Assembly (NCBI RefSeq): GCF_038066635.1
Contig: NZ_JBBUTI010000010.1
Coordinates: forward strand, 62,001 to 126,000
Origin: Ideonella margarita
GTDB taxonomy: Bacteria > Pseudomonadota > Gammaproteobacteria > Burkholderiales > Burkholderiaceae_C
DNA length: 64,000 bases
Direction of reading: 5' to 3'
Both the position numbers and the translations under genes were made by a program. The notes under the pieces were generated by a model, which saw only the letters and a list, made by a program, of their open reading frames with translations, searched no databases and was not told the DNA's origin. Positions 52,029-59,989 of the stretch are shown piece by piece. Position 1 is the first letter of the stretch, and the number at the start of each line of letters is the position of its first letter.

Positions 52029-52504
52029 ACCTGCCCCTGCCTGCCCACCTGCTCGCCCGCCCGGCCATGGGCAGCGTGCCGCGCCAGCCCACCGAGCATC
52101 GCACCGTGGCGCTGACCTACGGCACCTACGATCTGTTCCACATCGGCCATGTGCGCCTGTTCGAGCGCATCCGCCAGCGTTACGACCGCCTGATCGTGGC
52201 CGTCTCCACCGACCAGTTCAATGCCATCAAGGGCAAGCAGTCGGTGGTGCCGTTTGAAGACCGCGTGGCCATGGTCAAGGCCTGCCGCTACGTCGACGAA
52301 GTCATCGCCGAAGAAGCCTGGAACCAGAAACCCCGCGACATCCGCGCCTTCGGCGTGGACGCCCTGGTGATGGGCAGCGACTGGACCGACCGCTTCAACG
52401 AGTTCAAGACCCTGTGCGACGTGGTCTACCTGCCGCGCACGGAAGGGGTGTCCACCACCGAGCTGAAGGCCGACGTGCTGGCGCGCGTCAAGGCCTTGGG
52501 CTGA
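52025..52504 (+). CDS. tagD: glycerol-3-phosphate cytidylyltransferase (TagD-like)
   Basis: 159 residues from the ATG at 52025, which overlaps the previous stop (ATGA) and has AAGGAGAG upstream; about 30 residues precede the domain. The nucleotidyltransferase motif 'YGTYDLFHIGHVRLFERIRQ' (HxGH), 'VAVSTDQFNAIKGKQSVVPF' and the closing 'TEGVSTTELK' define TagD. It makes CDP-glycerol from CTP and sn-glycerol-3-phosphate, the donor for the preceding enzyme. The pair forms a self-contained CDP-glycerol module. Confidence 0.93.
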   Translation: MNLPLPAHLLARPAMGSVPRQPTEHRTVALTYGTYDLFHIGHVRLFERIRQRYDRLIVAVSTDQFNAIKGKQSVVPFEDRVAMVKACRYVDEVIAEEAWNQKPRDIRAFGVDALVMGSDWTDRFNEFKTLCDVVYLPRTEGVSTTELKADVLARVKALG

Positions 52505-52611
52505 GACGAACAGGGCGCAAAAAGGCGCCCCTAAACCGGTGATATTCGTGCTTTAGTTCCGCAGGCCGTCGGCCACACTGGATTGACAGACGATCCAACA
52601 GGGCCACGCAC

Positions 52612-52827
52612 ATGCTGAACGACAAATCCGTTTTGATCACCGGGGGCACCGGCTCCTTTGGCAAGGCTTTTGTCAAGACGGTGCTGGCCCGCTACCCGGG
52701 CGTCCGCCGCCTGGTGGTGTTCTCGCGGGACGAACTCAAGCAGTTCGAGATGCAGCAGCAGTTCCGTCCCCGCTTGCGCTGCGCGCTTGGCTCATCCATG
52801 CAGTGGGTTCGGCATTCATCGAGGTGA
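52612..52827 (+). pseudogene. pseB: truncated pseB (UDP-GlcNAc-inverting 4,6-dehydratase), 5' fragment
   Basis: 71 codons. The first about 53 residues ('MLNDKSVLITGGTGSFGKAF', 'VLARYPGVRRLVVFSRDELK', 'QFEMQQQFRP') are the N-terminus of PseB with its NAD-binding TGGTGSFGK. Similarity stops at about base 52771 and the frame ends in unrelated residues at 52825. The catalytic YxxxK and everything beyond are absent, so no dehydratase can be made. PseB normally starts CMP-pseudaminic acid biosynthesis; the remainder of that pathway except pseF is missing in the window. Between 52772 and 52971 I see no intact gene. The break marks a deletion or insertion event. Confidence 0.85.
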
Positions 52828-52971
52828 ATGTGCGCCGCACATCCGTCCGCACAACGCCGCTTTCGATCTCGCTGCCGTTCAACTTCGCGATCACTGACCC
52901 ACATCAGCATCAGGCTGTGGCCGTAATGCGATTTGCGCTGGCGGCACGCTGAACACCCAGAAGGGCGCACC

Positions 52972-54120
52972 ATGTCCGCACGATTGCTCAAGCTATACAT
53001 CGACTCGACGTCGCTGCCGCTGGTGCACCAGATGGCGGACTTCGTGCGCTGCGCTGACGACCCGGCCATCACCAAGCTCATCACCTGGCTGCGCCTCCCC
53101 TTGAGCGAAGCGCAGCTGGCCGGCACCGGCGCACTGTACCTGCCGCAGATGGCCGCCATCAGCTCAGCCTTCGTGGGTCAGGTGTGCACACTGGTCAAGC
53201 AGGGCCACCGCGACATCGAGATCCATTCCAATCAGTACCACGCCTGGCGCGGTGTGGCGCCGCTGCTGCAGGCGTTGGCCCCGGCGCTGCGCAGTGGCGC
53301 GGTGCGGGTGCGACTCCACCTCTATGACGACGGCTCGGTGGGGCCGCTGCAACGCGACGAGCTGGCACGATGGCCTGATCTGTCGAGCGCGCTGGCTGTG
53401 GCTGCGCGTGAACTGGAGGTCCACCTCTTCAGCGGCCAGCCCCTGAGCTGGACATTGCCCCACAGCCACGCCTGGCCGATGGTGCTGCCCACCACCTTCC
53501 ATTGGCTGCATCCACAAGCACTGCTGCGCACACCCGAGGGCGCAGCGCTTTGCGCCCTGCTTGATCAGCACATCCAGCCCATGGTGTTTGACGGCTTGCC
53601 CGGCCTGACCCAGACGCAGAGCGACCATTACCTCGCGCTGTTCGGCCTGACCCCGGAGGTGGCCGACACTCTGGTGCCGCTGGCCGGCGCTGCAGATGCC
53701 GTGCTCTTCACCGGCACCGGCGCCTGGGACAAGGCCTGGAACCTGCGCCTGCGCGACAGCCAGCTTCGCGCCATCGCCACGCTGCACCAGCACCACTGCT
53801 TTGACGGCCTGCGGGCGATTGGCTACAAGGGCCATCCGGCCAACGGCGACCACGATGCGGCCATTCAGGCTGCGCTCGGCGCCGACGTGATCGCCTTGCC
53901 GCAGCGCGTGCCGCTGGAGGTGCTGCTGATGGCCGGCCTGCTGCCGCAGCGTGTGGCAGGCGTGTTGAGCACCTTTCATCTGACCATGCCGGCCTCGATG
54001 GTGGACGCCGTGCTGTGTCGTGCTGACACCCCCCAGGGCGGCAGTGACGGCCCACTGGTTCAGTGGCTGGTAGACAACCAGCTGGTGGCCGCCGGCCAGA
54101 TTCTGCCTTTGCTGGACTGA
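52972..54120 (+). CDS. GT80-type sialyltransferase (nonulosonic acid transferase)
   Basis: 382 residues from the ATG at 52972. It matches the Pasteurella multocida PmST1/GT80 family across its length: 'LLKLYIDSTSLPLVHQMADF' at the start, 'RVRLHLYDDGSVGPLQRDEL' with the catalytic Asp119/Asp120 block, 'AVLFTGTGAWDKAWNLRLRD', 'GYKGHPANGDHDAAIQAAL' with His288, 'VPLEVLLMAGLLPQRVAGVL' with Glu316, and 'LSTFHLTMP' at 332-340 where the family has SSLYFSLP. Asp, His and Glu correspond to the catalytic set of that family. It should transfer CMP-sialic acid or a related CMP-nonulosonate to a glycan. No signal peptide, so cytoplasmic. pseF two genes on would supply the CMP sugar. Confidence 0.85.
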   Translation: MSARLLKLYIDSTSLPLVHQMADFVRCADDPAITKLITWLRLPLSEAQLAGTGALYLPQMAAISSAFVGQVCTLVKQGHRDIEIHSNQYHAWRGVAPLLQALAPALRSGAVRVRLHLYDDGSVGPLQRDELARWPDLSSALAVAARELEVHLFSGQPLSWTLPHSHAWPMVLPTTFHWLHPQALLRTPEGAALCALLDQHIQPMVFDGLPGLTQTQSDHYLALFGLTPEVADTLVPLAGAADAVLFTGTGAWDKAWNLRLRDSQLRAIATLHQHHCFDGLRAIGYKGHPANGDHDAAIQAALGADVIALPQRVPLEVLLMAGLLPQRVAGVLSTFHLTMPASMVDAVLCRADTPQGGSDGPLVQWLVDNQLVAAGQILPLLD

Positions 54121-54143
54121 ATGAATTCACCACGGGACTACCC

Positions 54144-55199
54144 ATGAAGGCCTATCCTGAACTTGCTGCCGTGCGCGCAGCCATGGCCACGGCGCCAGAC
54201 ATCTACCAGCCCTCCGTGTTCTGGCGCGACGCCTCGGCCACGATCGTGGATGAGTTGTGCGCTGGCGGCATCGAGCATTTCCGGTCGATGGAAACACCGC
54301 TCAACTACTTCGTGCCGACCTGGGGTGTGCCGGTCAGCGGCTTCACCGCGGAACAGGTGCAGGCGCTGACCGGTTTGCTGGCGCGTGACTACCCCGGCGC
54401 TACCAAGGCGCAACTGGCGATGGCGCAGTTCCTGTCAGGTGAATCGGCAGCCCAGGCTGATTACCGCGTGCTCAAGGCCGCCGACGATCCGACGCGTCTG
54501 CCGCACCTGCACACCTTCAGCGAAAGCGAGGCCGGCAGCCCGGTGGGCCAGATGAGCTTCGAGGGTCGGCGTTTCAGCCGCTCGTCCATGAATTACCTGC
54601 TTGGACTGGCGATGCTGAAGAAGCACCTCGGTGCCGAGCTGCCCCGGGTTGTGCTCGAGGTGGGGGGTGGCTTCGGCACGCTCGGCGAGGTGCTGGCTGC
54701 CAGCGGCATGCCCGACTGGCGCTACATCGACATTGACATTCCCCCCACCAGCTTCGTCGCCCAGTGGTACCTGGAGCAGGCCCTGGGTGCGTCCCGGGTG
54801 ACGGGCTGGGCACAGACCCATGGGCAGGCCAGCCTGCACATCGAGACGCTGCCACCGGCGTCCGTGCTTGCAGCCTGGCAGATCGAGCAGCTGCAGGGCC
54901 GGGTTGACCTATTCGTGAACTTCATTTCGTTCCAGGAAATGGAGCCCCACATCGTCCGCAATTACCTCGCCCAGGCCATGCGCCTGCAGGCCCGCTGGGT
55001 GCTGCTGCGCAATCTGCGCGAGGGCAAGCAGAAGCGTGTCCCTGGCCAGCGCCACGGGGTGGACGATCCGGTGACGGGGGATGACTACCCCGACATGCTG
55101 CCGGGGTATGACGTGGTGGAACGCGCGACCTTGCCTTTCGGGTTCAAGACCGTGGACGGCTTCCACTCTGAACTCACCTTGCTTCGGCGGCAGTCATGA
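54144..55199 (+). CDS. putative sugar O-methyltransferase (TIGR04371-like)
   Basis: 351 residues from the ATG at 54144. A SAM-binding motif I is seen at 'LPRVVLEVGGGFGTLGEVLA', with 'WRYIDIDIPPTSFVAQWYLE' as the following acidic strand and 'VDLFVNFISFQEMEPHIVRN' in the motif IV region. The end ('DYPDMLPGYDVVERATLPFG') resembles the putative sugar O-methyltransferase family found in polysaccharide clusters. It may methylate a nonulosonate or another glycan residue. The stop overlaps the pseF start by 4 bases, so the two are co-translated. Confidence 0.75.
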   Translation: MKAYPELAAVRAAMATAPDIYQPSVFWRDASATIVDELCAGGIEHFRSMETPLNYFVPTWGVPVSGFTAEQVQALTGLLARDYPGATKAQLAMAQFLSGESAAQADYRVLKAADDPTRLPHLHTFSESEAGSPVGQMSFEGRRFSRSSMNYLLGLAMLKKHLGAELPRVVLEVGGGFGTLGEVLAASGMPDWRYIDIDIPPTSFVAQWYLEQALGASRVTGWAQTHGQASLHIETLPPASVLAAWQIEQLQGRVDLFVNFISFQEMEPHIVRNYLAQAMRLQARWVLLRNLREGKQKRVPGQRHGVDDPVTGDDYPDMLPGYDVVERATLPFGFKTVDGFHSELTLLRRQS

Positions 55200-56029
55200 C
55201 ACAGTCCGCTACAACCGGTCGCGTGGCGATCATTCCTGCCCGGGGCGGCAGCAAGCGCATTCCTCGCAAGAACGTTCGCATGTTTGCAGGACGGCCGATG
55301 CTGGCTCATGCCATTGCGCTAGCCAGGGACAGCGGGTTGTTTGAGCGCGTGGTTGTCTCGACCGACGACGAGGAAATTGCCGCCGTGGCCCGCGCATGGG
55401 GCGCGGAGGTGCCGTTTGTCCGACCTGCCGCGCTGGCAGACGACCTTGCGCCGACGGTGCCAGTGGTGGCACATGCGGTGCAGGCATTGCTCGACGCTGG
55501 CTCAACAGTAAGGCAGGTGTGTTGCCTGTATCCGGCCGTCCCGCTGCTGAGTGTGTCTGCCTTGCAGGAGGGCCTTGCGTTGCTGCAAAGGCAGCCCGGC
55601 GCTACCGTCTATGCGTTTCCGGTGCTGGCATTTGAGTCACCCATCCAGCGCGCGCTGCGCCGTGAAGCGGATGGCCGTACTGCACCGCTTTACCCTGAGC
55701 ATGTGCAGACCCGCAGCCAGGATCTGGAGCCAGCCTTTTATGACGCCGGTCAGTTCTACTGGGCAGAGACCGCAACATGGCTGGGTGGCTGGAGTGTGCA
55801 TGGACATGCCTCGACCTTCGTGTTGCCAGCGCATAGCGTGGTCGATATTGATGTGCCGGAAGACTGGGCACGGGCAGAGGCGCTCCTTGCCTTGAAGCTG
55901 GGTCTTGCCTGGGCTCCACGTCGTCGGATGCGCCCGGCAGGGCTGGGGACACCTGACTCATTGCCAGGCGTTGGTCGAAGTGCCGTTGACGCGTGGAGTC
56001 GACATCGCCCGGGCCGAGCACCCGTCTGA
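55196..56029 (+). CDS. pseF: CMP-pseudaminic acid-type cytidylyltransferase PseF with odd C-terminal extension
   Basis: 277 residues. The N-terminus 'VAIIPARGGSKRIPRKNVRM' is the CMP-nonulosonate synthetase signature; 'RVVVSTDDEEIAAVARAWGA', 'VPFVRPAALADDLAPTVPVV' and 'LEPAFYDAGQFYWAETATWL' fit PseF rather than NeuA. PseF proteins are usually about 230 residues; here similarity ends near residue 236 ('LALKLG') and about 40 Arg/Pro-rich residues follow ('RRRMRPAGLGTPDSLPGVGR'), probably a read-through into rearranged DNA. The enzyme activates an 8- or 9-carbon nonulosonic acid with CTP. The genes that make that sugar (pseC, pseH, pseG, pseI) are not in this window. Confidence 0.85.
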   Translation: MTQSATTGRVAIIPARGGSKRIPRKNVRMFAGRPMLAHAIALARDSGLFERVVVSTDDEEIAAVARAWGAEVPFVRPAALADDLAPTVPVVAHAVQALLDAGSTVRQVCCLYPAVPLLSVSALQEGLALLQRQPGATVYAFPVLAFESPIQRALRREADGRTAPLYPEHVQTRSQDLEPAFYDAGQFYWAETATWLGGWSVHGHASTFVLPAHSVVDIDVPEDWARAEALLALKLGLAWAPRRRMRPAGLGTPDSLPGVGRSAVDAWSRHRPGRAPV

Positions 56030-56270
56030 GCGGGTCGACTGTCTGTCGGGCTCGCCCGAGCCATGGGATCGCCGAGTTTGCAGAGAGGCACTGCCCCCTG
56101 TGTCAAGCGCAAGGCGAGGCGGACTCGGCGCTTTTCATCGCTGTTTGCCTGACGGGCGCTGTTGGTTTGCAGTGCCAGGTTCGTTCAGTGTGTCGTCGTG
56201 GTTTGCGGACGGGCCTGTCGCGTCATCAGCACCGGTCGCCCGGGGCTCTTCCTGATGCTTCAGGGCGCCA

Positions 56271-56645
56271 TCACCAGATGGCATACACCATGATGAAGCC
56301 GCACAGCACCATGCCGGTCAGGGCGACCAGGAAGAGGCCGTCAGCGACCCGCTCCAGCCGCTCGGCCAGCTTCGGCTTTCGCGTTCGCAGCGCGAAGAAG
56401 ATGATGTAGGTGGTCAGCAGGAACAGCAGCGACGACGAGGCCAGCACGTCATCGGCCACCGTCTGCGCCATCGAGGCCTTGCTGGTGGTCTGGATCAGGG
56501 TCACGCCGGTGATGCACAGGCCGGCCAGCGTGGCCGAGAGTGAGAGCAGCTGCACCAGTTCTTCCCGCACCCACATGGCGTTGCGCCCGGGCTCGGCTGG
56601 CTTGGCGGGGGTCTGGTCGTGTGGTTTCTCGACGCTGGTGTTCAC
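56271..56645 (-). CDS. small membrane protein, function unknown
   Basis: 124 residues with three hydrophobic segments: about residues 33-52 ('LLSLSATLAGLCITGVTLI'), 70-86 ('SSLLFLLTTYIIFFALRT') and 101-121 ('GLFLVALTGMVLCGFIMVYA'). The N-terminal 24 residues are polar and Pro/Lys-rich. No family recognised. It lies alone on the minus strand between pseF and the OGT-like gene; the 241 bases before it (56030-56270) contain only broken sequence. Confidence 0.65.
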   Translation of the reverse strand: MNTSVEKPHDQTPAKPAEPGRNAMWVREELVQLLSLSATLAGLCITGVTLIQTTSKASMAQTVADDVLASSSLLFLLTTYIIFFALRTRKPKLAERLERVADGLFLVALTGMVLCGFIMVYAIW

Positions 56646-56743
56646 GGCGGCTTCCCTGAGAGTTGCGGCATTCTCTCCGCGTTCCCTTCGATGCTCAGGG
56701 CTTCCGGCAGTTCCGTGCCCGGTCTGGTCTGCCGGGCGCGCGC

Positions 56744-58645
56744 TCAGGCCAGCAACGCCGTGGGCGGCTCACCCGCCTGCTCAAGCTCGAACATGCGCAC
56801 CAGCATCGCTTCAAAGTCTTGCGTGTAGCGGGCCGAGTCGAACAGCGGCAACTCCAGTCGATGCTGCTCCAGGTACTCGCTCAGGCCGCCGAGCGTCTCT
56901 GGCTCGTTCGCCAGCGCGGTGGCCAGGGCCACGTAGCTGTCTTCATCGGCCGCTGCCAGGTCGGGCAGGCCGCAGGCCGTGACCAGGCTGGCCGCCACCC
57001 GGGAGGCGTAGGTGGCTCCCGGCACGGTCAGCACCGGCACACCGGCCCACAGGGCCTCGCTGGCGGTGGTGTGGGCGTTGCAGGGCCAGGTGTCGAGGAA
57101 CAGGTCAGCCTGGCGCAGCCGGGCGATGTGATCATTCATCTGCTTGGTGCCGGCCCAGAAGATGCGCTCGGGCGGCACGCCGCGCGCCACCAGCTCGCGG
57201 TTCAGGTTGGCCTTGGCCGTGGGGTTCCAGGCCAGCAGCCAGAGCACCGCCTTGGGAGCGCCCGCCATCACGCGGGCCCACAGGTCCAGCATGTGCGGCG
57301 AGATCTTGTAGGTCTGGTTGAAGCAGCACAGCACCACGGCGTCTTCAGGCAGGCCCAGTGAAGCGCGGCTGGGCGCCGGGGGCAGGGCGCGGTGGCGGTC
57401 GTTGGGCTGGTAGCTGTTCGGCATCTGGGCGATGCACTCGGTGTAATTGCCTGCGTGCTCGATGGGGGTGACCACCGGGTCGCCGACGATGTAGTCGAGG
57501 AAGTCAGCACCGCTGGTGGCCGGGTAGCCCAGAAATGCCACCTGCACCGGAGCCGGGCGGAAGGCCAGCAGATCGAAGCGGCTGTTGCGGGTGTGGCCTT
57601 TCAGGTCGACCGCGATGTCGATGTCGAGCTCGCGCATGCGCCGGGCAATCGCTTCGTTCGTCAGGTGCGTCACGTCGTGGAACTGCTCGCAGGCGGCGCG
57701 CACGCGGGTACCGGTGGCCGAGCTGTCTTCGCCGTTGTGCGAGAAGAGATGCACCTCGAAGCGGCTGGTGTCGCGCTGCTCCAGCATCTGCGTCATCAGC
57801 ACGGCGGTGGCGTGGTGGTGGAAGTCGCCTGACAGGTAAGCCACCCGGATCGGGCCGGGCCGGCGCTCGCCGCGCTTGTCGAAGGGCTTGATGTGGCGGG
57901 TGAGCTGGCGGGTGCGCAGCTCGCCGATGCGGCGCTGCTGGGCGGGCGTGGCGTCCACCGCCAGCAAGGCGAAGGGCGAGAGCTGCTCGCCGGTGCTGGT
58001 GTCGGCGCTGTCGAGTGCGGCCAGCAGCTGCGTGGTGTCGTCCTCGATCTGGCTCCATTCGCAGCACTGGCGGCCTTCATGCACCAGCAGCGACAGCGCC
58101 AGGGCGCGCACCGAGCCGGTGTCCAGCAGGGAGGCGGTGCGGAAGCACTCCACCGACTCCTTGGCCATGTTCATGTCCTTGAAGATCAGGCCCAGCCGGT
58201 AATGCACCATCGGCGAGTCCATCTTGATGGAGAGTGCGGCGAAGCTGGCCTGGATGGCGTCGTTGAAGCGCTTGCACTGGAACAGCGCGGTGGCGTGCAG
58301 GTCATGCCAGGCGAAATCGCGCGGGGCTTCGGCGTCTTGCTCGTCCAGCACCCGGGCGGCTTCGGCATGCCGGTTCATCTTCATCAGGCATTCGGCCAGC
58401 AGGCGCCGCGACATCTCGTCTTTCGGGGCCATGCGCACGGCGCGCTGGGCGTGGTCGATGGCCCGCTCGGGGTAGCCGGCCTTGGCCAGCGCTCCGGCCA
58501 GTTGCAGCCAAAGCCGCGGGTTGCCGGGGTGCAGGCTGGCTGCTTGCTCGAACTCGGAGCAGGCCTGCAGCCAGTGGCGGGCCTGCAGGGCCTTCTTGCC
58601 GGCTTGCAGGTGGCGCTCGGCGCGCTGGAGGGTGGCATTGCTCAT
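56744..58645 (-). CDS. OGT/SPINDLY-type TPR glycosyltransferase (GT41-like)
   Basis: 633 residues. The first about 160 residues are tetratricopeptide repeats ('LQAGKKALQARHWLQACSEF', 'RLWLQLAGALAKAGYPERAI'). The catalytic part has 'IRVAYLSGDFHHHATAVLMT', 'LDIDIAVDLKGHTRNSRFDL', 'QVAFLGYPATSGADFLDYI', 'VVLCCFNQTYKISPHMLDLW' and 'LFLDTWPCNAHTTASEALWA', all typical of O-GlcNAc transferase-like enzymes that modify Ser/Thr of proteins. Near flagellin genes such proteins commonly glycosylate flagellin. It overlaps the GT2 gene by 4 bases (ATGA), so both act in one pathway. Confidence 0.9.
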   Translation of the reverse strand: MSNATLQRAERHLQAGKKALQARHWLQACSEFEQAASLHPGNPRLWLQLAGALAKAGYPERAIDHAQRAVRMAPKDEMSRRLLAECLMKMNRHAEAARVLDEQDAEAPRDFAWHDLHATALFQCKRFNDAIQASFAALSIKMDSPMVHYRLGLIFKDMNMAKESVECFRTASLLDTGSVRALALSLLVHEGRQCCEWSQIEDDTTQLLAALDSADTSTGEQLSPFALLAVDATPAQQRRIGELRTRQLTRHIKPFDKRGERRPGPIRVAYLSGDFHHHATAVLMTQMLEQRDTSRFEVHLFSHNGEDSSATGTRVRAACEQFHDVTHLTNEAIARRMRELDIDIAVDLKGHTRNSRFDLLAFRPAPVQVAFLGYPATSGADFLDYIVGDPVVTPIEHAGNYTECIAQMPNSYQPNDRHRALPPAPSRASLGLPEDAVVLCCFNQTYKISPHMLDLWARVMAGAPKAVLWLLAWNPTAKANLNRELVARGVPPERIFWAGTKQMNDHIARLRQADLFLDTWPCNAHTTASEALWAGVPVLTVPGATYASRVAASLVTACGLPDLAAADEDSYVALATALANEPETLGGLSEYLEQHRLELPLFDSARYTQDFEAMLVRMFELEQAGEPPTALLA

Positions 58646-59727
58646 GGCGTGGGGCTCAGTTCAGGGTGCGCCGGGGCGCTGTCAGTCAGGCAGGCGCTCA
58701 GCAGCGCCAGGTTTTGTTCGGCAAGGTGGCTGCCTCGGCCGGCCACGGCGCCTTCCAGTTCAGGCCGCTCGCCGATCAGCAGGCAGCGCTGCCAGGCTTC
58801 TTCGATCATTGGCAGCAGATCAGGGGCGCGGGCAGGCTCGTCGGCGGCCCAGTCGAGCAGCAGATCGCCCAGGGCGAAGAAAAAGTCGGGCGACTCGGAC
58901 CAGCGCTGCAGCTGCTGCTCGGCGCGGCACAGGCCTTCCGCATGACGGCCGCAGCGCTTGAGCGCATGCAGGCTGCGCACATCCAGGTCATGCAGCCAGG
59001 CGGGCAGGGCGGCGGGCGGGGTGTCCGGGTCGGGTTCGAGCAGGTCTTCGGCGCGGTGGAAGCAGTGCAGCGCGTCGGTGTAGCGCTCGTACACGTCGTG
59101 GTCCTTGCCGAGTTGGTACCAGAGGTAGGCGTCGTGCGGATCGTCTTTCAGCGCGGCCTGCAGCAGCGCGGTATTGCGGCCGGCCTTGGCCTGCAGCGCC
59201 TGCTGGCGGTAGCCCTCGTGGCTGATGCGCACCGGCAGCCGCACCACGGGCAGCTGGTGCTGCGGTTGCTCATGCACCCGGCCGGTGTAGCGCACGTGGC
59301 CGGGCAGCACCCGGCTGATCCAGCTGGGCGAAGTGGCCACCGCGTCGCCCTGGTCGTAGCTGCTGTCCACCCGCACGCAACCCACGTGGTCAGGGGGGGT
59401 GTGGCGCAGCGCGGCAATGGCGGGGCCGCCTTCGGTCAGGCGCTCATCGGCGTCCAGCACCAGGTGCCAGTCGGCGCCGGCCAGCGCCAGGGCTGCATTG
59501 CGGGCAGCGCTGAAATCATTCGGCCAGGCCAGGTGGGCCACGCGGGCACCGGCGGCGCGGGCCACCTCGGGCGTGCCGTCGGTGGAGCCGGTGTCGAGCA
59601 CCAGCATATCGTCCACCCAGGGTCGGGCGCTGGCGAGGGCAGCGCCCAGATGTGCGGCTTCGTTGCGCACGATCATCACCAGCGCCACGCGGCGCGGGCC
59701 TTGGCGGGGCTGGATGTCGGCAGGCAT
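58642..59727 (-). CDS. GT2-family glycosyltransferase with TPR-like tail
   Basis: 361 residues. The GT-A fold is evident from 'VALVMIVRNEAAHLGAALAS', 'MLVLDTGSTDGTPEVARAAG' and 'WHLVLDADERLTEGGPA' (metal-binding DAD). After about residue 190 a helical repeat tail follows ('RNTALLQAALKDDPHDAYLW', 'DVYERYTDALHCFHRAEDLL'). Such enzymes add sugars to proteins or glycan chains. It is the first gene of a two-gene minus-strand operon with the OGT-like gene. Its start lies only 18 bases from the fliC1 promoter region on the other strand. Confidence 0.88.
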   Translation of the reverse strand: MPADIQPRQGPRRVALVMIVRNEAAHLGAALASARPWVDDMLVLDTGSTDGTPEVARAAGARVAHLAWPNDFSAARNAALALAGADWHLVLDADERLTEGGPAIAALRHTPPDHVGCVRVDSSYDQGDAVATSPSWISRVLPGHVRYTGRVHEQPQHQLPVVRLPVRISHEGYRQQALQAKAGRNTALLQAALKDDPHDAYLWYQLGKDHDVYERYTDALHCFHRAEDLLEPDPDTPPAALPAWLHDLDVRSLHALKRCGRHAEGLCRAEQQLQRWSESPDFFFALGDLLLDWAADEPARAPDLLPMIEEAWQRCLLIGERPELEGAVAGRGSHLAEQNLALLSACLTDSAPAHPELSPTP

Positions 59728-59744
59728 GCGCGGAACTTTAGGTC

Positions 59745-59771
59745 TGAGGTTCTGCGCTTAAAGGCCGATAA
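59745..59771 (+). promoter_or_regulatory. sigma-28 promoter of fliC1
   Basis: The -10 element GCCGATAA (59764-59771) is a perfect match to the flagellar consensus; the -35 TGAGGTTC (59745-59752) matches TAAAGTTT at 5 of 8 positions with the 11-base spacer. Transcription near 59779 would leave a leader of about 210 bases, containing a 9-A tract at 59862-59870. Confidence 0.75.
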
Positions 59772-59989
59772 GCAGGGTAGAGGCGGGCTTCCATGGGGCT
59801 CAAGTGCCCCGGCCCGACTCAAGAAGCCAGCTCGTCCGAAAGTGATCGAAGGAAAAGAGGCAAAAAAAAACCTCAAGTTCAGCGATCACCTCTCCGAAAT
59901 CCAGTGTACGGCCCCAAAACTTTGACGGGGGCGCAATCTCCGGGCCCGAACCCGGGTCCAGTTCAACACCCCGTGAAGGAGCAGCTCAA

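Noticed and set aside
52511..52531. Hairpin GGGCGC-AAAAAG-GCGCCC after the tagD-like gene
   Set aside because: Short stem with no following T-tract, so not called as a terminator.
52692..53159. 155-codon minus-strand frame crossing the pseB break
   Set aside because: Overlaps the start of the sialyltransferase gene, has no recognisable domain and arises at a rearranged junction; no transposase motif or terminal repeats seen, so I do not call an insertion sequence.
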